Counted from the first letter of the stretch, positions 1 through 11,334 are shown. The stretch: DNA of 64,000 nucleotides from Diabrotica undecimpunctata (GCF_040954645.1 NC_092804.1:148561108-148625107), one strand, 5' to 3'. Notes: generated by a model not told the origin, from the sequence alone. Program-made: numbers and translations.

Positions 1-30
1 GTTATTCACAAATTTCGTATTAAAAATTTC

Positions 31-335
31 CTAAGTCGAAAAAGACCTGAAAAGTAAAAATAATCCTAAGTTATTTTTGTAGTAAAAATGTTTCAAAGTC
101 CCAAAACAGTATATAAATATCAGAAAAATAATCTAAGTTATTTTTAACCTGAAAAAGAAATAAAATATTCGAAATATTTTCGAAGTTCCTAAAAGAGAAA
201 ATAATGTTATGCAAAATACGTCTAAGTTATTTTCGGGCTGAAAATATTTCAGAGTCCCAAAAGATAAAATAAATATAAAATTATTATAATTTTTCTAAGT
301 TAAATTAATAACCTAAGAGAGATACCTCAATTGTC
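31..335. repeat. Degenerate tandem repeat, about four units
   Basis: The words 'ctaagttattttt', 'ctgaaaa', 'ttcaaagtcccaaaa' and 'ataaatat' recur in the same order at roughly 31, 64, 132 and 220, giving a diverged tandem repeat with a period of about 70-100 bp. No coding potential is seen. It may be the edge of a satellite that extends left of the window. Confidence 0.5.
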
Positions 336-849
336 ATTTTAATAAACATGAAACCCGCCAATTTTTAAATTGGGACCCACCCACCAACCAATCACGCCAA
401 ACCTTGGCTGTGCATTATAATGTAGTCTCCTTCCGGGGGGTCAGGACCGAAGAGAGAGAGTCTATATTATTTTTAAACTTTTAAAACACCTTAATTAGGG
501 TCAATCGACCAATGATTGAACAACATCTGATAAATGAACAGCCTGTTAAATTTCTATAAAAATAAGAATACTCGACGTAGAAGCTCTTTCGTCTCTTTTT
601 AAGATGTTGGGCACATCTCTTCTTAATACAGTTCATTGACTAGCTGAGATACGAATTAGTAAAATAGTTTAATAAAAACCGTTGAAATGTGAAGGTGTCA
701 ACAAGTGGCCATTTTGTATCATTCTTGTATAGTAAGTACTGTAAGCACGTGTTATAATTATTTAGTTTAAAACCAGACTATGTTTTAAATATTTTAAATT
801 GTTTATAATTTCCGCATGTTCAATTACTGGTTTGAAATTTTCTAAAAAT
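336..849. other. Non-coding stretch with a less AT-rich patch
   Basis: No open frame or recognisable element. The patch at about 375-460 (cccacccaccaacc, ccttccggggggtc) stands out from the AT-rich surroundings and is followed by a gagagagag run. I cannot assign it; an LTR or promoter fragment is possible but unsupported. Confidence 0.3.
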
Positions 850-1919
850 CCAGTAAATGAACACTGTGTTCATTCATTACATTTTATACAAATTATTTTT
901 TTAATCAAAAATCGACTTTAAACATACCCTAAATAGAAGTGAACTAACCTAAACTATATTAATTTAAAGTATTTGCTAACAAACCAGTAAATGAACGGTA
1001 TTCATTCAATGGTGTTCATTTACTGGTATTCAATTATTACAAAGTAATTTTTTTTCTGCAAAATTGCTGCAAAACATTCACGTTTTAAATACACGGGGGA
1101 AGCTTTAGACGCGGCAATCAACGAAATTCAAGCCGAAACAATTTCGTTAAATAAAGATTCTTCTAAATATGGCATACCAAAATCCACTTTACATAATAAA
1201 TTAATGGGAAAAGTGCCTTATATCCGAATAATGGGACCTTCTACAGTGTTGAGTTCTTACGAGGAAAACAGATTAGTGAATTGGATTGTAGCAAAAGCCA
1301 AATTGGGATTACCTATGCATCCCAATGAGGTTAAGGATTCCGTGCAAAATGTTCTTAAAGAATCCCCTAGAGAAAATTATTTTACTGATGATCGACCAGG
1401 AGATAACTGGTTACAGCTGTTTCTTCAGAAGCACCCAGAAATTTCAAAATATAATACAGAAATTATCGTCAAATCTCGTGCTATGGTCACTGAGGATAAG
1501 ATTAGGCAATGGTTTTCAGAACTTATCAAATCTTAACGGACACAAAAGTATTAGACATGATGTCTAATCCATCCGCATTTTTAATGCGGATGAAACCGGC
1601 ATGAGAACATGTATGGCTCTGGGACCCTCCAAAAATTTTAAAAATCTCTATGAAATCGCAGGTGGGAACGAGCAAGAATCCATCACAGTACTGTGTAATT
1701 ATGCAGCTAACGGTACGACAATCTCACAAATAATTGTTTTTCCCTACAAAAGAATTCTTAAAGAACTGGCTTTTTCGGTGCCAAAAGGAAGGCAGTACAT
1801 ATGAAATAAATTTACTTAATTAATCATAAACAATTATATTATTAAAACTTTAAGAAATAAACCTATGTTTATTTACTGGTATGGTGGTTTTCATTAATTG
1901 GAGTCCGTTCATTTACTGG
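850..1919 (+). mobile_element. pogo-like element remnant with repeated 13-bp end motifs
   Basis: The 13-mer CCAGTAAATGAAC occurs at 850-862 and 984-996, and its reverse complement GTTCATTTACTGG at 1014-1026 and 1907-1919. Weaker versions lie near 820 and 1870. They flank a pogo-type transposase fragment at about 1066-1804, so they probably represent terminal and subterminal inverted repeats of an internally deleted element of about 1.07 kb. I could not identify a clean target-site duplication, so the outer limits are provisional. Confidence 0.55.
1066..1803 (+). pseudogene. pogo/Tigger-like DDE transposase, N-terminal part, frameshifted
   Basis: Two collinear frames read as one transposase. 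From 1066 to 1536 there is a pipsqueak-type helix-turn-helix (YTGEALDAAINEIQ ... PKSTLHNKL), then MGPSTVLSSYEENRLVNWIV and a CENP-B-type second HTH ending near FLQKHPEIS. After a frameshift around 1540-1570 the reading continues with IFNADETG, which carries the first catalytic aspartate, then GNEQESITVLCNYAANGTTIS and FSVPKGRQY. The frame stops at 1802-1804, so the remaining DDE core and C-terminus are absent. The product could not transpose DNA. Order and motifs fit the pogo superfamily (DDE_1); this is family recognition, not a search result. Confidence 0.8.
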
Positions 1920-2017
1920 AATTATTGACACTTTTATATAAAATCGGCAAACTCGTTAAAAGCAGTAAGTCTATAATACTAATTTTTAATGTTCCTACTA
2001 ACAGAGAAATGTTTATA

Positions 2018-2527
2018 CAGTCTGTCCCAAACCCTTCTTTCAGTGCGTCACTAATTTTGACATAATATAGGATTTTAAGAATGTCGAGAATTATTGTATG
2101 TCATTTTAGTTAAATTTGACAGTTGCAGGATCTTAATCCCTCTTTTTCTAATTGAAAATAATTTAATAATTTTAATATTAGTCTTTGTTCTTTCTCGATA
2201 TATCTCGGCATATTTAAAATATTTATATGATAATAAAAAATTAAATGTTCACTGTAAAATGTCTGATAATACTAACCTGGAATGACAATTATTTTATTAG
2301 TTGACGTTGTGAAAGTACTGTCAAGATCGAGACCTTCTGCGTTAAATTATATTTATGCGCATCATTGATTGGATATCTATTTAGCGTATTCTAAACTCCA
2401 ACCAATTATATATCCGTAACTAGAATTAGCTTTACGATAAATAATTTTCCAAGTTCTGTGTATAATCATCACAGAGAGAGAATTCGATCAACTATGACGC
2501 ACTGAAAGAAGGGTTTGGGACGAACTA
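2018..2527. mobile_element. MITE of Tc1/mariner type with 27-bp perfect inverted repeats
   Basis: The 27 bases at 2024-2050 (beginning GTCCCAAACCC) are the exact reverse complement of 2495-2521. Similarity extends outward with mismatches to a TA dinucleotide on each side (TA|CAGTCTGTCCC and GGGACGAACTA|TA), as expected for a TA target duplication. The interior of about 440 bp is AT-rich and has only a spurious 63-codon frame, so the element is non-autonomous. Confidence 0.75.
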
Positions 2528-3680
2528 TACTTTATCTTTACACACTTATTGGCTACTGCAACAAATGTAAAACCGATTTGCAAATCCTCTACAGTTAATA
2601 AACGGGAATCTGGAGTTAGTCCTTAAATATAGCGATTCCAGAATTCTCGAGGAATAATTTTTTTCGAAATATTTCTCACAATGAAACAGCATTCAGCATA
2701 GTTTTTAGGTGTCAAGTAGTTATTATTTATCTTGTTATCAAGGTTTAAAGTCAATTTTTTCCAATTATATTTTTTAAATGGAACCTTTTCTAAATTGTGC
2801 ATATTGCAATTTTACTACAGCGATGATAATGCACATTATTAGTTTGAGTTGAACAATATCTAAATATCTTTTTTTGTAAAATGTATATTTTTCATCAGTT
2901 AAAATATTTGAAACTTCTTTTCGTTTCACATTATTAGTTTGTTATTATAAATTAATTGCATGTTTTAAGAAGATTTAAAATTAAAAAGAAAGAAGTTCTA
3001 ACAACCTTAATTAACTAAAAATATTCCATCTTTAAAAATGAGAAAATCTCTTACGCTTTAATGATCGATAAGGTAGTTCTTAAGTATGATGTTTACTTTT
3101 AAAAGAATAATTTTCCACTGAGGCCAATTTAAATAACTGCTCTAATTCTAGCGAAAACATTTTCTTTCTTGTATTAATTTAATACTTAATTATCTCTAAT
3201 AATTTAAAAGCCGTTTTCATAAAATACACATTTTAAAAAGAGCTTAGAGGCTTAGACATTCGTTGAAAGTCAGGTTGAGGGAGTATAATATGTTCATCCT
3301 TATTCATACGCTATTTGCTATTTCATCAACAACCATATTCACGAAATATGAATTTTCCATCGTGGTTTCTTTACATCGTATTTTATATCTTAAGTTTTTT
3401 CTTGATATTTGTGGTTTATACAGTTAAACTGTTCACTGCGATTTTTTAACGTATTTTACAATTTATTACAATTTGGATAATGATTAAATATTAGTTTATT
3501 GTTGTGAATAGTATTATTTTTAAATTTTATGTGAATTAGCGATTTGTGGACATATGTGGGCAAACGATCGCAAAAAAATTATCTACATAACCTAAATATT
3601 TTTTAAAAAAATCAAAAAATCTGAAAAAAAAATACAATGTTTTTGAGCCTGAAAACATTTAAATAATAATCACCACTCTA
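2528..3680. other. AT-rich non-coding stretch
   Basis: No coding frame, tRNA or clear repeat structure is seen. Short homopolymer runs are common. Part of 3560-3660 (ctacataacctaaatatttt) resembles 6700-6760, suggesting a decayed dispersed repeat. Confidence 0.3.
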
Positions 3681-3697
3681 ATAATAATAGCGTTTAT

Positions 3698-3861
3698 AAT
3701 AATAAAAATTTTTGGGAGATACACCGACATACCAAGTCACCTAGGACTCGATAACATGGAAAGAGTCCCACCAGAGCTCAATCCTTTTGATACCGTAGGT
3801 ATCTGGGATGAGTGAATTTTCCCCTTAGAGGGAGTGTGAGCCGTATGGCTAAATCTGGATA
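3698..3861 (-). mobile_element. Short SINE-like insertion with a 17-bp target duplication
   Basis: A block of about 165 bp is flanked by ATAATAATAGCGTTTAT (3681-3697) and ATAACAATAGCGTTTAT (3862-3878), which match at 16 of 17 positions. Read on the reverse strand it begins ttatccagatttagcc and ends in a T/A-rich tail, the form of a retroposed short element. It sits at the 3' end of the reverse-strand LINE. A-box-like and B-box-like words are weak, so the RNA of origin is unknown. Confidence 0.55.
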
Positions 3862-3895
3862 ATAACAATAGCGTTTATTGTCCAACAGAATCCAT

Positions 3896-4845
3896 TTATA
3901 GGACAAAATACAATATTAAACTTAAATGAAATATTAATAATTCATAGGTACAATCCATAAGATTTAAGTGCTTCTTTAACTTAACATGTTCAACAAAGGT
4001 GAGTTTATAATCAAATGTAACTCCAAGGTCTTTAATTGTATTCAAACGTTCAAGTTCATTACCGTCGATAATATAAGGATGGTATATTTTAGACTGTTTC
4101 CTAGAATAACAAACTACTTTGCACTTATTGGCATTAAAATTCAAATGATTTGCATTACACCATTCATGTACACGATTCAGTTCACTCTGCAGAAAATGAC
4201 AATCATAAAAGTCGCTTATCAATAAATAAATCTTTAAATCATCGGCATAACATAAACATGGTGCAGAAATTGATTCACACAGATCGTTAATAAATAGCAA
4301 GAATAATAATGGACCTGAATTAGAACCTTGTGAAACCCCTGAAGAACTCTTCCGATTTGTAACCATTATAAGCAACAAACTGCATTCTATTTGACAAGTA
4401 AGACCTTATAAAAGTCACGGCATGCTCAGAAAGACCAAAGAGACACAATTTAAAAAGTAATACGCCGTAGTGAATTCTGTTGAACGCCTTCGTAAAGTCA
4501 GTATATATGACGTCAACTTGACTTCTATTATCTGACATATATTGTGTGACCATTAATAAGTTTGTCACAGTGGACCGATTGGTGAGTCCGTGAGTAAATA
4601 TGATTATACAAAACTATTTCAAAGACTTTCGATAGATTACAAATAATGGAAATTGGTCTGTAGTTTTCTACCTGACCCTTTTCACCAATTTTGAATATTG
4701 GGCACACTTTTGACTACTTCCAGAGTCTCGGATATTCCTTGTTAAGAAGACATAAATTAAAAATTTTTAATAGTGGCACAGTTAAGGCACCTATGCAATC
4801 CTTAACCAAAAAGGATGGAATATTATCAGGTCCACACGTCATTTT
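3896..4845 (-). pseudogene. LINE reverse transcriptase, broken
   Basis: Reading from 4845 down in shifting frames: CGPDNIPSFLVKDC, a stop inside the KVCPIFKIGEKGQVENYRP segment, then VDVIYTDFTKAFNRIHYGVL (RT motif with catalytic Asp), a frameshift near 4330-4380, GVSQGSNSGPLLFLLFINDL, and YADD at about 4238-4250. After DLGVTFDYKLTF the thumb region is deleted. This is the RT half of the same LINE as the endonuclease at 4851-6140. Confidence 0.75.
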
Positions 4846-4850
4846 GTCTT

Positions 4851-6140
4851 TCAATTTTTACTAGCCAAAATTATCTCAGACTCTAAAATAGGATAAAAAT
4901 TTAAGTAATCTGCGTTAACTGGGGAAGAGTTAGTCTTGAAATTAATATCTGATGACAGAAAAACACTCTTGAAAAATTCTGCAAACACATTCACAATATT
5001 TTGTGGGTCGGAGGTAGTAATGCCATTATATTTTATCACACCAGGAATTCTTAAACTAATATTTTTCGAATTTACGTACGACCAAAACTTCTTGAGGTTG
5101 ATGGATAAAGCAATTTGGATATTCTCGACATATACATTGTATGCCAAACTGATTTTTGATTTGACAAGGTGTCTTAACCGTTGAAACTCAAGCAAATCAC
5201 AATGATTTTTGAATCGTTTAAACTTTTTTCTAAACTTTGCTTTTAATTTGATGTTGTGAATGATATCAACATCGAAACAGGGTGGGTATTTATGGCTAAA
5301 GCTTTTATAAACTGGAATATACTTATTAAACACAGAAAAAATCTTATCATAAAAGTTATTTAAAGTTTCATTAACGTCATAAGAAGTATCCAGAGAATTC
5401 CAATCCGTTTCATACAGTTCTCGATATAAAACAGGAAAATTTGCTTTTTTAAAGTTGTAAGTTAATTGCTCCAAACCATACCTAAATTTAAGCTCTTTTA
5501 CAAAAAATATATCCATAAATGTTATTAGAAGAGCTGGGTGATGAGAGTCTACATAGACCAAAGGTGAGTCATCATGCTTCACTTCACAAATGAAATGCGA
5601 TAAGACCAAATCTAGTAGTCTACCCAAATGATTAACAACATTGTTAAATTGTCTAAGGCCAGTAGAGCCCGCAAAACTAAAAACTACAGAAGTTTTGAAA
5701 TCAGACATATCATTATCTATAAACCTTGAAACATTGAAATCGCCTAGTACTATGCAGTCATTATTTAAGTAGTCAAATTGCCCTAAGCAATCGAGAAAAT
5801 ATTCAAAGTCTACCAAACTTAACCTATCAGGTGAATAAACAACAACTATATAAAAATATTTGTAACCAATCCGGCACTTGACAATAATAAGATCAATTAG
5901 TGGAAATTGTGCATCGAGAGCCATAATGTCCACTATTTCAGATGTTATGAAATCTTTTACCGCGAACACTAGACCAATACCCTTCACCTTGTCCACCTCA
6001 TGGAATTTTCGGTATTTTCTGTATACGACATAATTATTCGGAAAGAGTTCCATACTGGAAACATCACTGCGTAACCACATTTCACTTAATGCTATGATGT
6101 CGAATTCACAATCACTAACGTTAGCATTAAACAATGACAT
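4851..6140 (-). CDS. LINE endonuclease domain (EEP) with linker to RT
   Basis: A 429-codon open frame. Near the N-terminus IIALSEMWL carries the catalytic glutamate of exonuclease-endonuclease-phosphatase nucleases. The middle has VLGDFN (about residue 137, the Asp-Asn pair), and DSHHPALL (about residue 203) resembles the C-terminal SDH motif. The domain would nick target DNA for target-primed reverse transcription. Residues 240-420 are the usual basic linker (KAKFRKKFKRFKNH) leading to the RT, whose continuation lies in other frames at 3896-4830. The frame is long but the element is dead because the RT is broken. EEP identity is secure; the CR1 versus Jockey clade is less certain. Confidence 0.75.
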   Translation of the reverse strand: MSLFNANVSDCEFDIIALSEMWLRSDVSSMELFPNNYVVYRKYRKFHEVDKVKGIGLVFAVKDFITSEIVDIMALDAQFPLIDLIIVKCRIGYKYFYIVVVYSPDRLSLVDFEYFLDCLGQFDYLNNDCIVLGDFNVSRFIDNDMSDFKTSVVFSFAGSTGLRQFNNVVNHLGRLLDLVLSHFICEVKHDDSPLVYVDSHHPALLITFMDIFFVKELKFRYGLEQLTYNFKKANFPVLYRELYETDWNSLDTSYDVNETLNNFYDKIFSVFNKYIPVYKSFSHKYPPCFDVDIIHNIKLKAKFRKKFKRFKNHCDLLEFQRLRHLVKSKISLAYNVYVENIQIALSINLKKFWSYVNSKNISLRIPGVIKYNGITTSDPQNIVNVFAEFFKSVFLSSDINFKTNSSPVNADYLNFYPILESEIILASKN

Positions 6141-6598
6141 TTTGCTATTAAGGACTCGTACATTTTAGTAATACCATGTAATTTCAACGTGTTGGGATTT
6201 ACTTGATCTGGAATTGCTGGACACATTTAGTTTAAAGATCTCTCAGTTTTACTGACTATTGTAGGTCTACCCTTTACATACTTAATGATCATATTTTGTT
6301 CTCCATTGTCTGTTCGACGTTTCAGTTCGATCCGGAGTTCATTTAAGTATTGTCTCTGTCGAGGTGTTTTATCATCAGAAATTGAAATAGCAGAGAAAGT
6401 AGATAATAAAGGAAGAGAGATATAAAAATTCTTATTTGTCATATTTAAATGAGCTTATATGCTTAAAACTGGGAAAAATATCAAAAAAAGGGTTTGCCGT
6501 ATTTTGAGCTTGTTTTGGTTTGTAAATGACAAATCAAATCCCGGTATTCAGTTCAGTTTATGTGGTAAAAACAAAGGAAGAATTTTCAAAAAAAAATG

Positions 6599-6932
6599 GG
6601 GTTGTTCAAATGTTAAGGATGTTACGGAGCGAAAATGGAAAATCTAACCCCGCCATTCCAAAGAAAGGAAAAAATACTAGAAAAATAAATATTTAGATGT
6701 TTGTCAAAAATAACCTACATAACATAAAAAGTCTTTAAAAAATTTAAATATTGTTCCTGGGCGTAATTTTAATTTAAAAAAATCTGAAAAACATCGAAGA
6801 AAATACCAAAACAATGGGTTTTTTTTAGAATTTTAAGGATATTACAGAGAGAAAATGACAAATCTAACCACATCATTTAACAGACTAAAAAAAAACTCGC
6901 GATAAATAATTATTTAGAATAGGTAAAAAGAA
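6599..6932. repeat. Two diverged copies of a roughly 110-bp repeat
   Basis: 6599-6712 and 6825-6932 share the order gggtt ... ttaaggatrttac-gagmgaaaatg ... aaatctaacc ... taaataatatttaga, so the sequence is repeated with an offset of about 225 bp. No protein is encoded. The spacer resembles part of 3560-3660. This appears to be a decayed non-coding repeat between two LINE fragments. Confidence 0.5.
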
Positions 6933-6984
6933 ATAAAATAAAGACTTACAATCAATTTAATTATACCACCAACGACCCGTTTCG

Positions 6985-8415
6985 CATACTACAATTTGCT
7001 ATGCATAGATAAAGAAAATTAAAAAATAGAAAATCACCAAAAAAGGACAAAATACCGAATGAACTCCTAAAGTACGGAGGACCAGATCTGACCAAACAAC
7101 TACTAACCCAAAAAAAATAATACAATAAAACAGAATAGAATTCCTCAAGAATGGAGATCAAGCATCCTAATACCTTTTTTCAAAAAGGAAGACAAATCGG
7201 ACCCGGAAACTTACAGAGGAATTAATTTATTAAACACAACACTAAAATTAACAACCAAAGTAATACCAAATCAACTGAATGAAATTATAATACTAGCAGA
7301 ATAACAACAAGATTTTCGGTTGGAAAGATCATGTACCGTCGCTATATTTATAATGAGGCAAGTGCAAGAGAAATCATTAGAATACAAAAAATCTGCATAT
7401 CTGTGTTTCGTGGACCTTAAGGAGGCATTTGACCGGGTCAAACTAAACGACGGTATCCACTTATTGTACGCAAGAGAGATACCTCTAGGAATAATTAAAA
7501 CGATCGAAAATATCTACCAAAACAACACAATAAAAGTAAAAGTGAAGAAGCACTAACCGACTCTATTGAACCTGGCAATGAAATAAGACAGGGAGATTTC
7601 CTGAGTCCTCTCTTGTTGAGCCTAATGATAGCTAAAATAATAATAAAAGTAAGAACTAAAAAAGGATACCAAATGGGAGAAAAACAACTTAAAATAATCT
7701 GCTAGGCAGACAACACAATACTACTCTCTCAAAGTGAATTTACAACGTATGCTCCACAAATGTAATAAAGCTGCCAGAAAATTTAACATGTTAATTTCCC
7801 CAAAAAAAGACAAAATGCATGGTTACAACAGCAAATTTACTAAGATGTATATGATAGCTGGAAGGTCAGATAATAGAACAAGTGATGGAGTTTAAATATC
7901 TAGGCATCACATTATCTAGCTATGAATCGCTTAAAACTGAAGTGGAAGATCAAGTAAATAGAGCAAACAGAGCCGCAGGCTGCCTAAATAAAACAATATG
8001 GAGAAATAAAAGTATCGGGAAAGAAACGAAAGGCAGAATTTACAAAACAGTCATCAGACCAATAATGACATACGTGGCAGAAACAAAACCTGACATAGAG
8101 AGGACAAAAAGGATGTTAGAAACAGCGGAGATGAAAACACTTAGAAAAATTGATGGTAAGACACTATGAGACAGAACTAGAAGTACAGATATATGACGTA
8201 GATGCAAGGTGGAGAACAAGAACTGGGTAAGAAATAAAAGAGTAGAATGGAACGATCATATAAGCCGAATGACAACAAATATAGTAGTAAAGACGGCAGG
8301 AGACGGTTCTCCAATAGGAAGACAATCAGTAGGAAAACCATGATAACGATGGAACGACAACTTACTGGAGGCACATTAAAAAACAGACAGAGTTATGTCT
8401 ATATAAAAAAAAAGA
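6985..8415 (+). pseudogene. RTE-type LINE reverse transcriptase relic
   Basis: Frames that shift several times give QNRIPQEWRSSILIP, FKKEDKSDPETYRGINLL, FRLERSCTVAIFIMRQVQEK, CFVDLKEAFDRVKL (RT aspartate motif, 7410-7440), GIIKTIENIY, then GNEIRQGDFLSPLL in another frame. The C-terminal part follows at 7882-8169 (FKYLGITLSS ... IYKTVIRPIMTYVAE) and ends with SPIGRQSVGKP near 8330 and an A-rich aagaag tail near 8410. The endonuclease domain is missing (5' truncation) and the YADD box is damaged near 7700. This is a dead RTE-like copy. Confidence 0.7.
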
Positions 8416-9121
8416 AGATAAGTTAGAGATGTTGTCAATAAATCAAATTTATTTAGAAAATTTATTTACAAAATACTAGTGTTAATTGTTGATGTATATA
8501 AATGTCATAATTTATACAGTGGGGCACAATTTCATTGTATTACTTTTTATTTAATTTTTAGCTCTATCCATTACTTATGCCGTGTATCACAGTTTAGTTC
8601 TTCTATAACAAGTACTGCTTAATAACATCTGCAAAGCCGGAGAAAGAAATTATAAAAGAAAGGTAAAGAAAAATTAAATTAAAATCTTAATAATAAAAAC
8701 CTCATTCCGTCCAAAGTGATCATTCAAAAGGAATTTAACTCGTATTCAACGCAATATCCAGACCTTTTTAAAACTGAAAAACAGAAATATAAATCAAAAG
8801 ACGACGGCTCTGGGTACGTTCGAACCTCATGAATTTTATTGCATCGTTTATCGAATATGAGAGCATATAAGATTTCCACCCGGAGAAGGTAGGTTTACAT
8901 ATGAAATGAAAAACGCGGAAGAAGGTGATTTCAATAGTAATGGATTTGTGCATTATACGAGATGGATTTTTTACATAATAGAGTCGTTACTGAAAATACT
9001 TATCGAATTAGAAAAACAGATTTGTAATGCAAAACAGATTATATAAAAGATTTTTAAGCAAAAAAATTTTATAAAAAAAATGTATATTTATTTTCTTTTT
9101 AAATTTATTTTAAAATACTCT
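8416..9121. other. AT-rich non-coding stretch
   Basis: No supported gene or repeat. The small reverse frame near 8768-8953 has no recognisable motif. Confidence 0.3.
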
Positions 9122-9760
9122 ATCATCATCATTTTGGCTTTACAACCCTGTGTGGGTCCTAGCCTCCCCAAGAATTTTTTTCCAGTCGTCCCTATCCATC
9201 GCCTTCCTCCGCCAAGCACGTATTTTCATATTTCTTATATCTTGATCTATGTTATCTAGGAATCTTGTTCTGGATCTTTCTCTTCTTCTTTGACCGTCTA
9301 TCAAGGAGCGTTTTTCTAGCTGGGTCGGTTTGCTCCATCCGCATTACATGGCCTACCCACCTCAGACGTCCTATCTTAATGTGTTTTACGATATCTGGTT
9401 CCTGGTATATTCTATAGAGTTCGAAGTTGTATCGTCTTCTCCAGACACCATTTTCATTTACCGCTCCATAGATTCGCCTTAGTATTTTTCTTTCGAAACA
9501 TCCTAACATGTTTTCATTGCTTTTTGTTAAAGTCCAGGTTTCTGAACCATATGTTAGGACTGGTTGTATTATTGTTTTGTAGAGTTTTACTTTTGTATTT
9601 CTTGATATAACTGTAGATTTAAAAAGGAGATTAAGCCCAAAATAGCTTTTATTAGCCGTGCAAATTCTGCGGTTTATCTCTGCGGTAGTGTCATTTTCAG
9701 TATTGACGAGGGTTCCCAGGTATACAAATTCGTTAACTGCTTCGATATATACTTTTTTTT
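9122..9760 (-). pseudogene. RTE-like LINE 3' fragment (family A), tail (TGATGA)n
   Basis: On the reverse strand: VNEFVYLGTLVNTENDTTAEINRRI, KLYKTIIQPVLTYGSETWTL, MLGCFERKILRRIYGAVNENG, RRLRWVGHVMRME, then WKKILGEARTHTG in a shifted frame, ending at a tcatcatcat tract at 9123-9132, which is the 3' simple-repeat tail of the element. Only the C-terminal RT/thumb region remains. The PLE1 arm starts at 9761, so this fragment ends exactly there. Other copies of this family lie at 39215-39305 and 40290-41905. Confidence 0.75.
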
Positions 9761-9950
9761 GAACTTTGATCTAATAAAAGGCATATATCGAGCACAGTTT
9801 GATTTAATCTTGCCCAAGTACTTTCGATCCCTAGATCATCTTTAGGGACATCTGAAATAAGCCAAGAAACTTTTTTTTATAACTAAAAAAATTGATTAAC
9901 TTCGATAAAAACTCTAAGTTTATGGTTGATAAAGAGTTTTTATGTGATTA
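9761..9950 (-). repeat. PLE1 terminal arm, left copy
   Basis: Inverted partner of 12858-13043. Its first bases (gaactttgatc) meet the family A LINE fragment exactly at 9760/9761. On the reverse strand it holds TAAAGA-tGATC-tagg-GATC-GAAA (9822-9844), a damaged version of the ribozyme-like core in the right arm. Confidence 0.75.
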
Positions 9951-10575
9951 ACGATTATAAAATTACTTCGTCAATTGCGGCCTATCCGACAAGAACAAAA
10001 TGTCAAAAACAAATAATTGTACATCACACTACACTACAAAAGGACAAACAAACACTTTAAAATTATCGAAGAAAAGCTACATTGCGTGCAGAAGATGGAG
10101 ACAGAATGGCTCCCGATCTAACGGAAATGTTGGGGTGACATGTGATAAATGACAGCTTGGATAAGCAGTCACAATCATAGATATGTGATCTGCACCTTTT
10201 AAAAATTCTATGAAACTAAGTATTGACCAAAAGTCCAACTGACACTACTATAGGAGGTCACTGATGAAATATAAAATTATATAGAATATTTTTTAAGTAG
10301 ATTGAATATTCCAGATCTCGCACTCAAACATGTCTATAATAATTAGGGTGTTAGTTTGAGAGCAACTGAAGTCCAAGTAAAGAAAGAATGCAAGAAAAAG
10401 ACTAAACAATATATTGGACAGTGGGTAGTTGACTACTATGTAATTAAAATACTAAAATTAAAAATCAAAATTGAAAGCAAAGTATATAAATGGGGTGTAA
10501 TCCAAGTAGTTCAGTTGAACCCACAGTCAATGATAGAACTATAAAATTAATATGGATGTGCTCAGTACAGGCAGT

Positions 10576-11334
10576 CTAAACAGTCGAGCTGGATCCCCTA
10601 CGAGGTGAAGCTGTAATAAAGTTTTTAAAAATAGTTTTAAATTTAGTACAATTTAAATTAATTTGAGTATTAAGACAGTGAGAGTTTCCATTTGTTTCCC
10701 TTTTAATCTCCAAATCTTCCAATAAATTTAACTCCATATAGTTTTTCTTTCTACTAATGTCATGTAAGATAAATGAACCAGTGTTGATGTTAAAATTGTG
10801 TTTACTGGATAATAAGTGTTGACCAAAACTTGAAGAGTTTGGTCTTTTCAAATGTTCTGAAACTCTACTGGATAACTTTCTAATGGTTCTACCTACATAA
10901 GAGGCATCACAATCATCGCATTTTAATTTGTAAATACCACTTTTGTCAAGTGTGTTCATCCTATCTTTGGTGTTGATTAAGAAGGAACTTAAGGTGTTGT
11001 ATGACTTGAAGGAAATTTTAATGTTATCAATTGTAGAAGTAAAAAGTTTAGATATTTTATTGGAAACGCTGCTAATGTAAGTAAAGGATAAATATCTGGT
11101 GTTATTTGAAGCAGTAGGTTGTAGAAAACATTGTGATGAATATGCAAGCTTTTTTGCAATTTTTAGTTTAGCTCTATTTAGAAGCTTATAGATAATGTTA
11201 GGATCATAACCATTATTGAAAGCAATTTGTTTAAGAGTATTAAGTTCTGAATTAAAATTATCATTAATGAATGTAACTGTTGAAAGCAGCCATTTTGTGT
11301 TGGGTTGGATGATTAGATGTATCATGTATAACAT
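10576..11334 (-). CDS. PLE1 C-terminal part with GIY-YIG endonuclease
   Basis: This frame continues the RT polyprotein after a frameshift in 11264-11334 (FINDNFNSELNTLKQIAFNNG). The nuclease lies in the last 120 residues: SGIYKLKCDDCDASYVGRT contains the GIY and YVG signature with an intervening CxxC typical of Penelope elements, followed by RKLSSRVSEHL (catalytic Arg) and a downstream acidic stretch ELNLLEDLEI. The nuclease would cut target DNA during integration. Translation as one product with the RT would need the frameshift to be absent or bypassed. Confidence 0.8.
   Translation of the reverse strand: MLYMIHLIIQPNTKWLLSTVTFINDNFNSELNTLKQIAFNNGYDPNIIYKLLNRAKLKIAKKLAYSSQCFLQPTASNNTRYLSFTYISSVSNKISKLFTSTIDNIKISFKSYNTLSSFLINTKDRMNTLDKSGIYKLKCDDCDASYVGRTIRKLSSRVSEHLKRPNSSSFGQHLLSSKHNFNINTGSFILHDISRKKNYMELNLLEDLEIKRETNGNSHCLNTQINLNCTKFKTIFKNFITASPRRGSSSTV

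Larger units (their letters stand above)
3660..6442 (-). mobile_element. CR1/Jockey-group non-LTR retrotransposon, 5'-truncated
   Basis: On the reverse strand, from 6442 down: a basic segment (ELRIELKRRTDNGEQ ... YVKGRPTI), an apurinic-like endonuclease, a linker, then a reverse transcriptase with YADD, and an (ATT)-rich 3' tail interrupted by the SINE-like insert. Order and motifs match CR1/Jockey-type LINEs. Several stops and frameshifts in the RT half, plus an internal deletion after DLGVTFDYKL, make it inactive. Confidence 0.75.
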
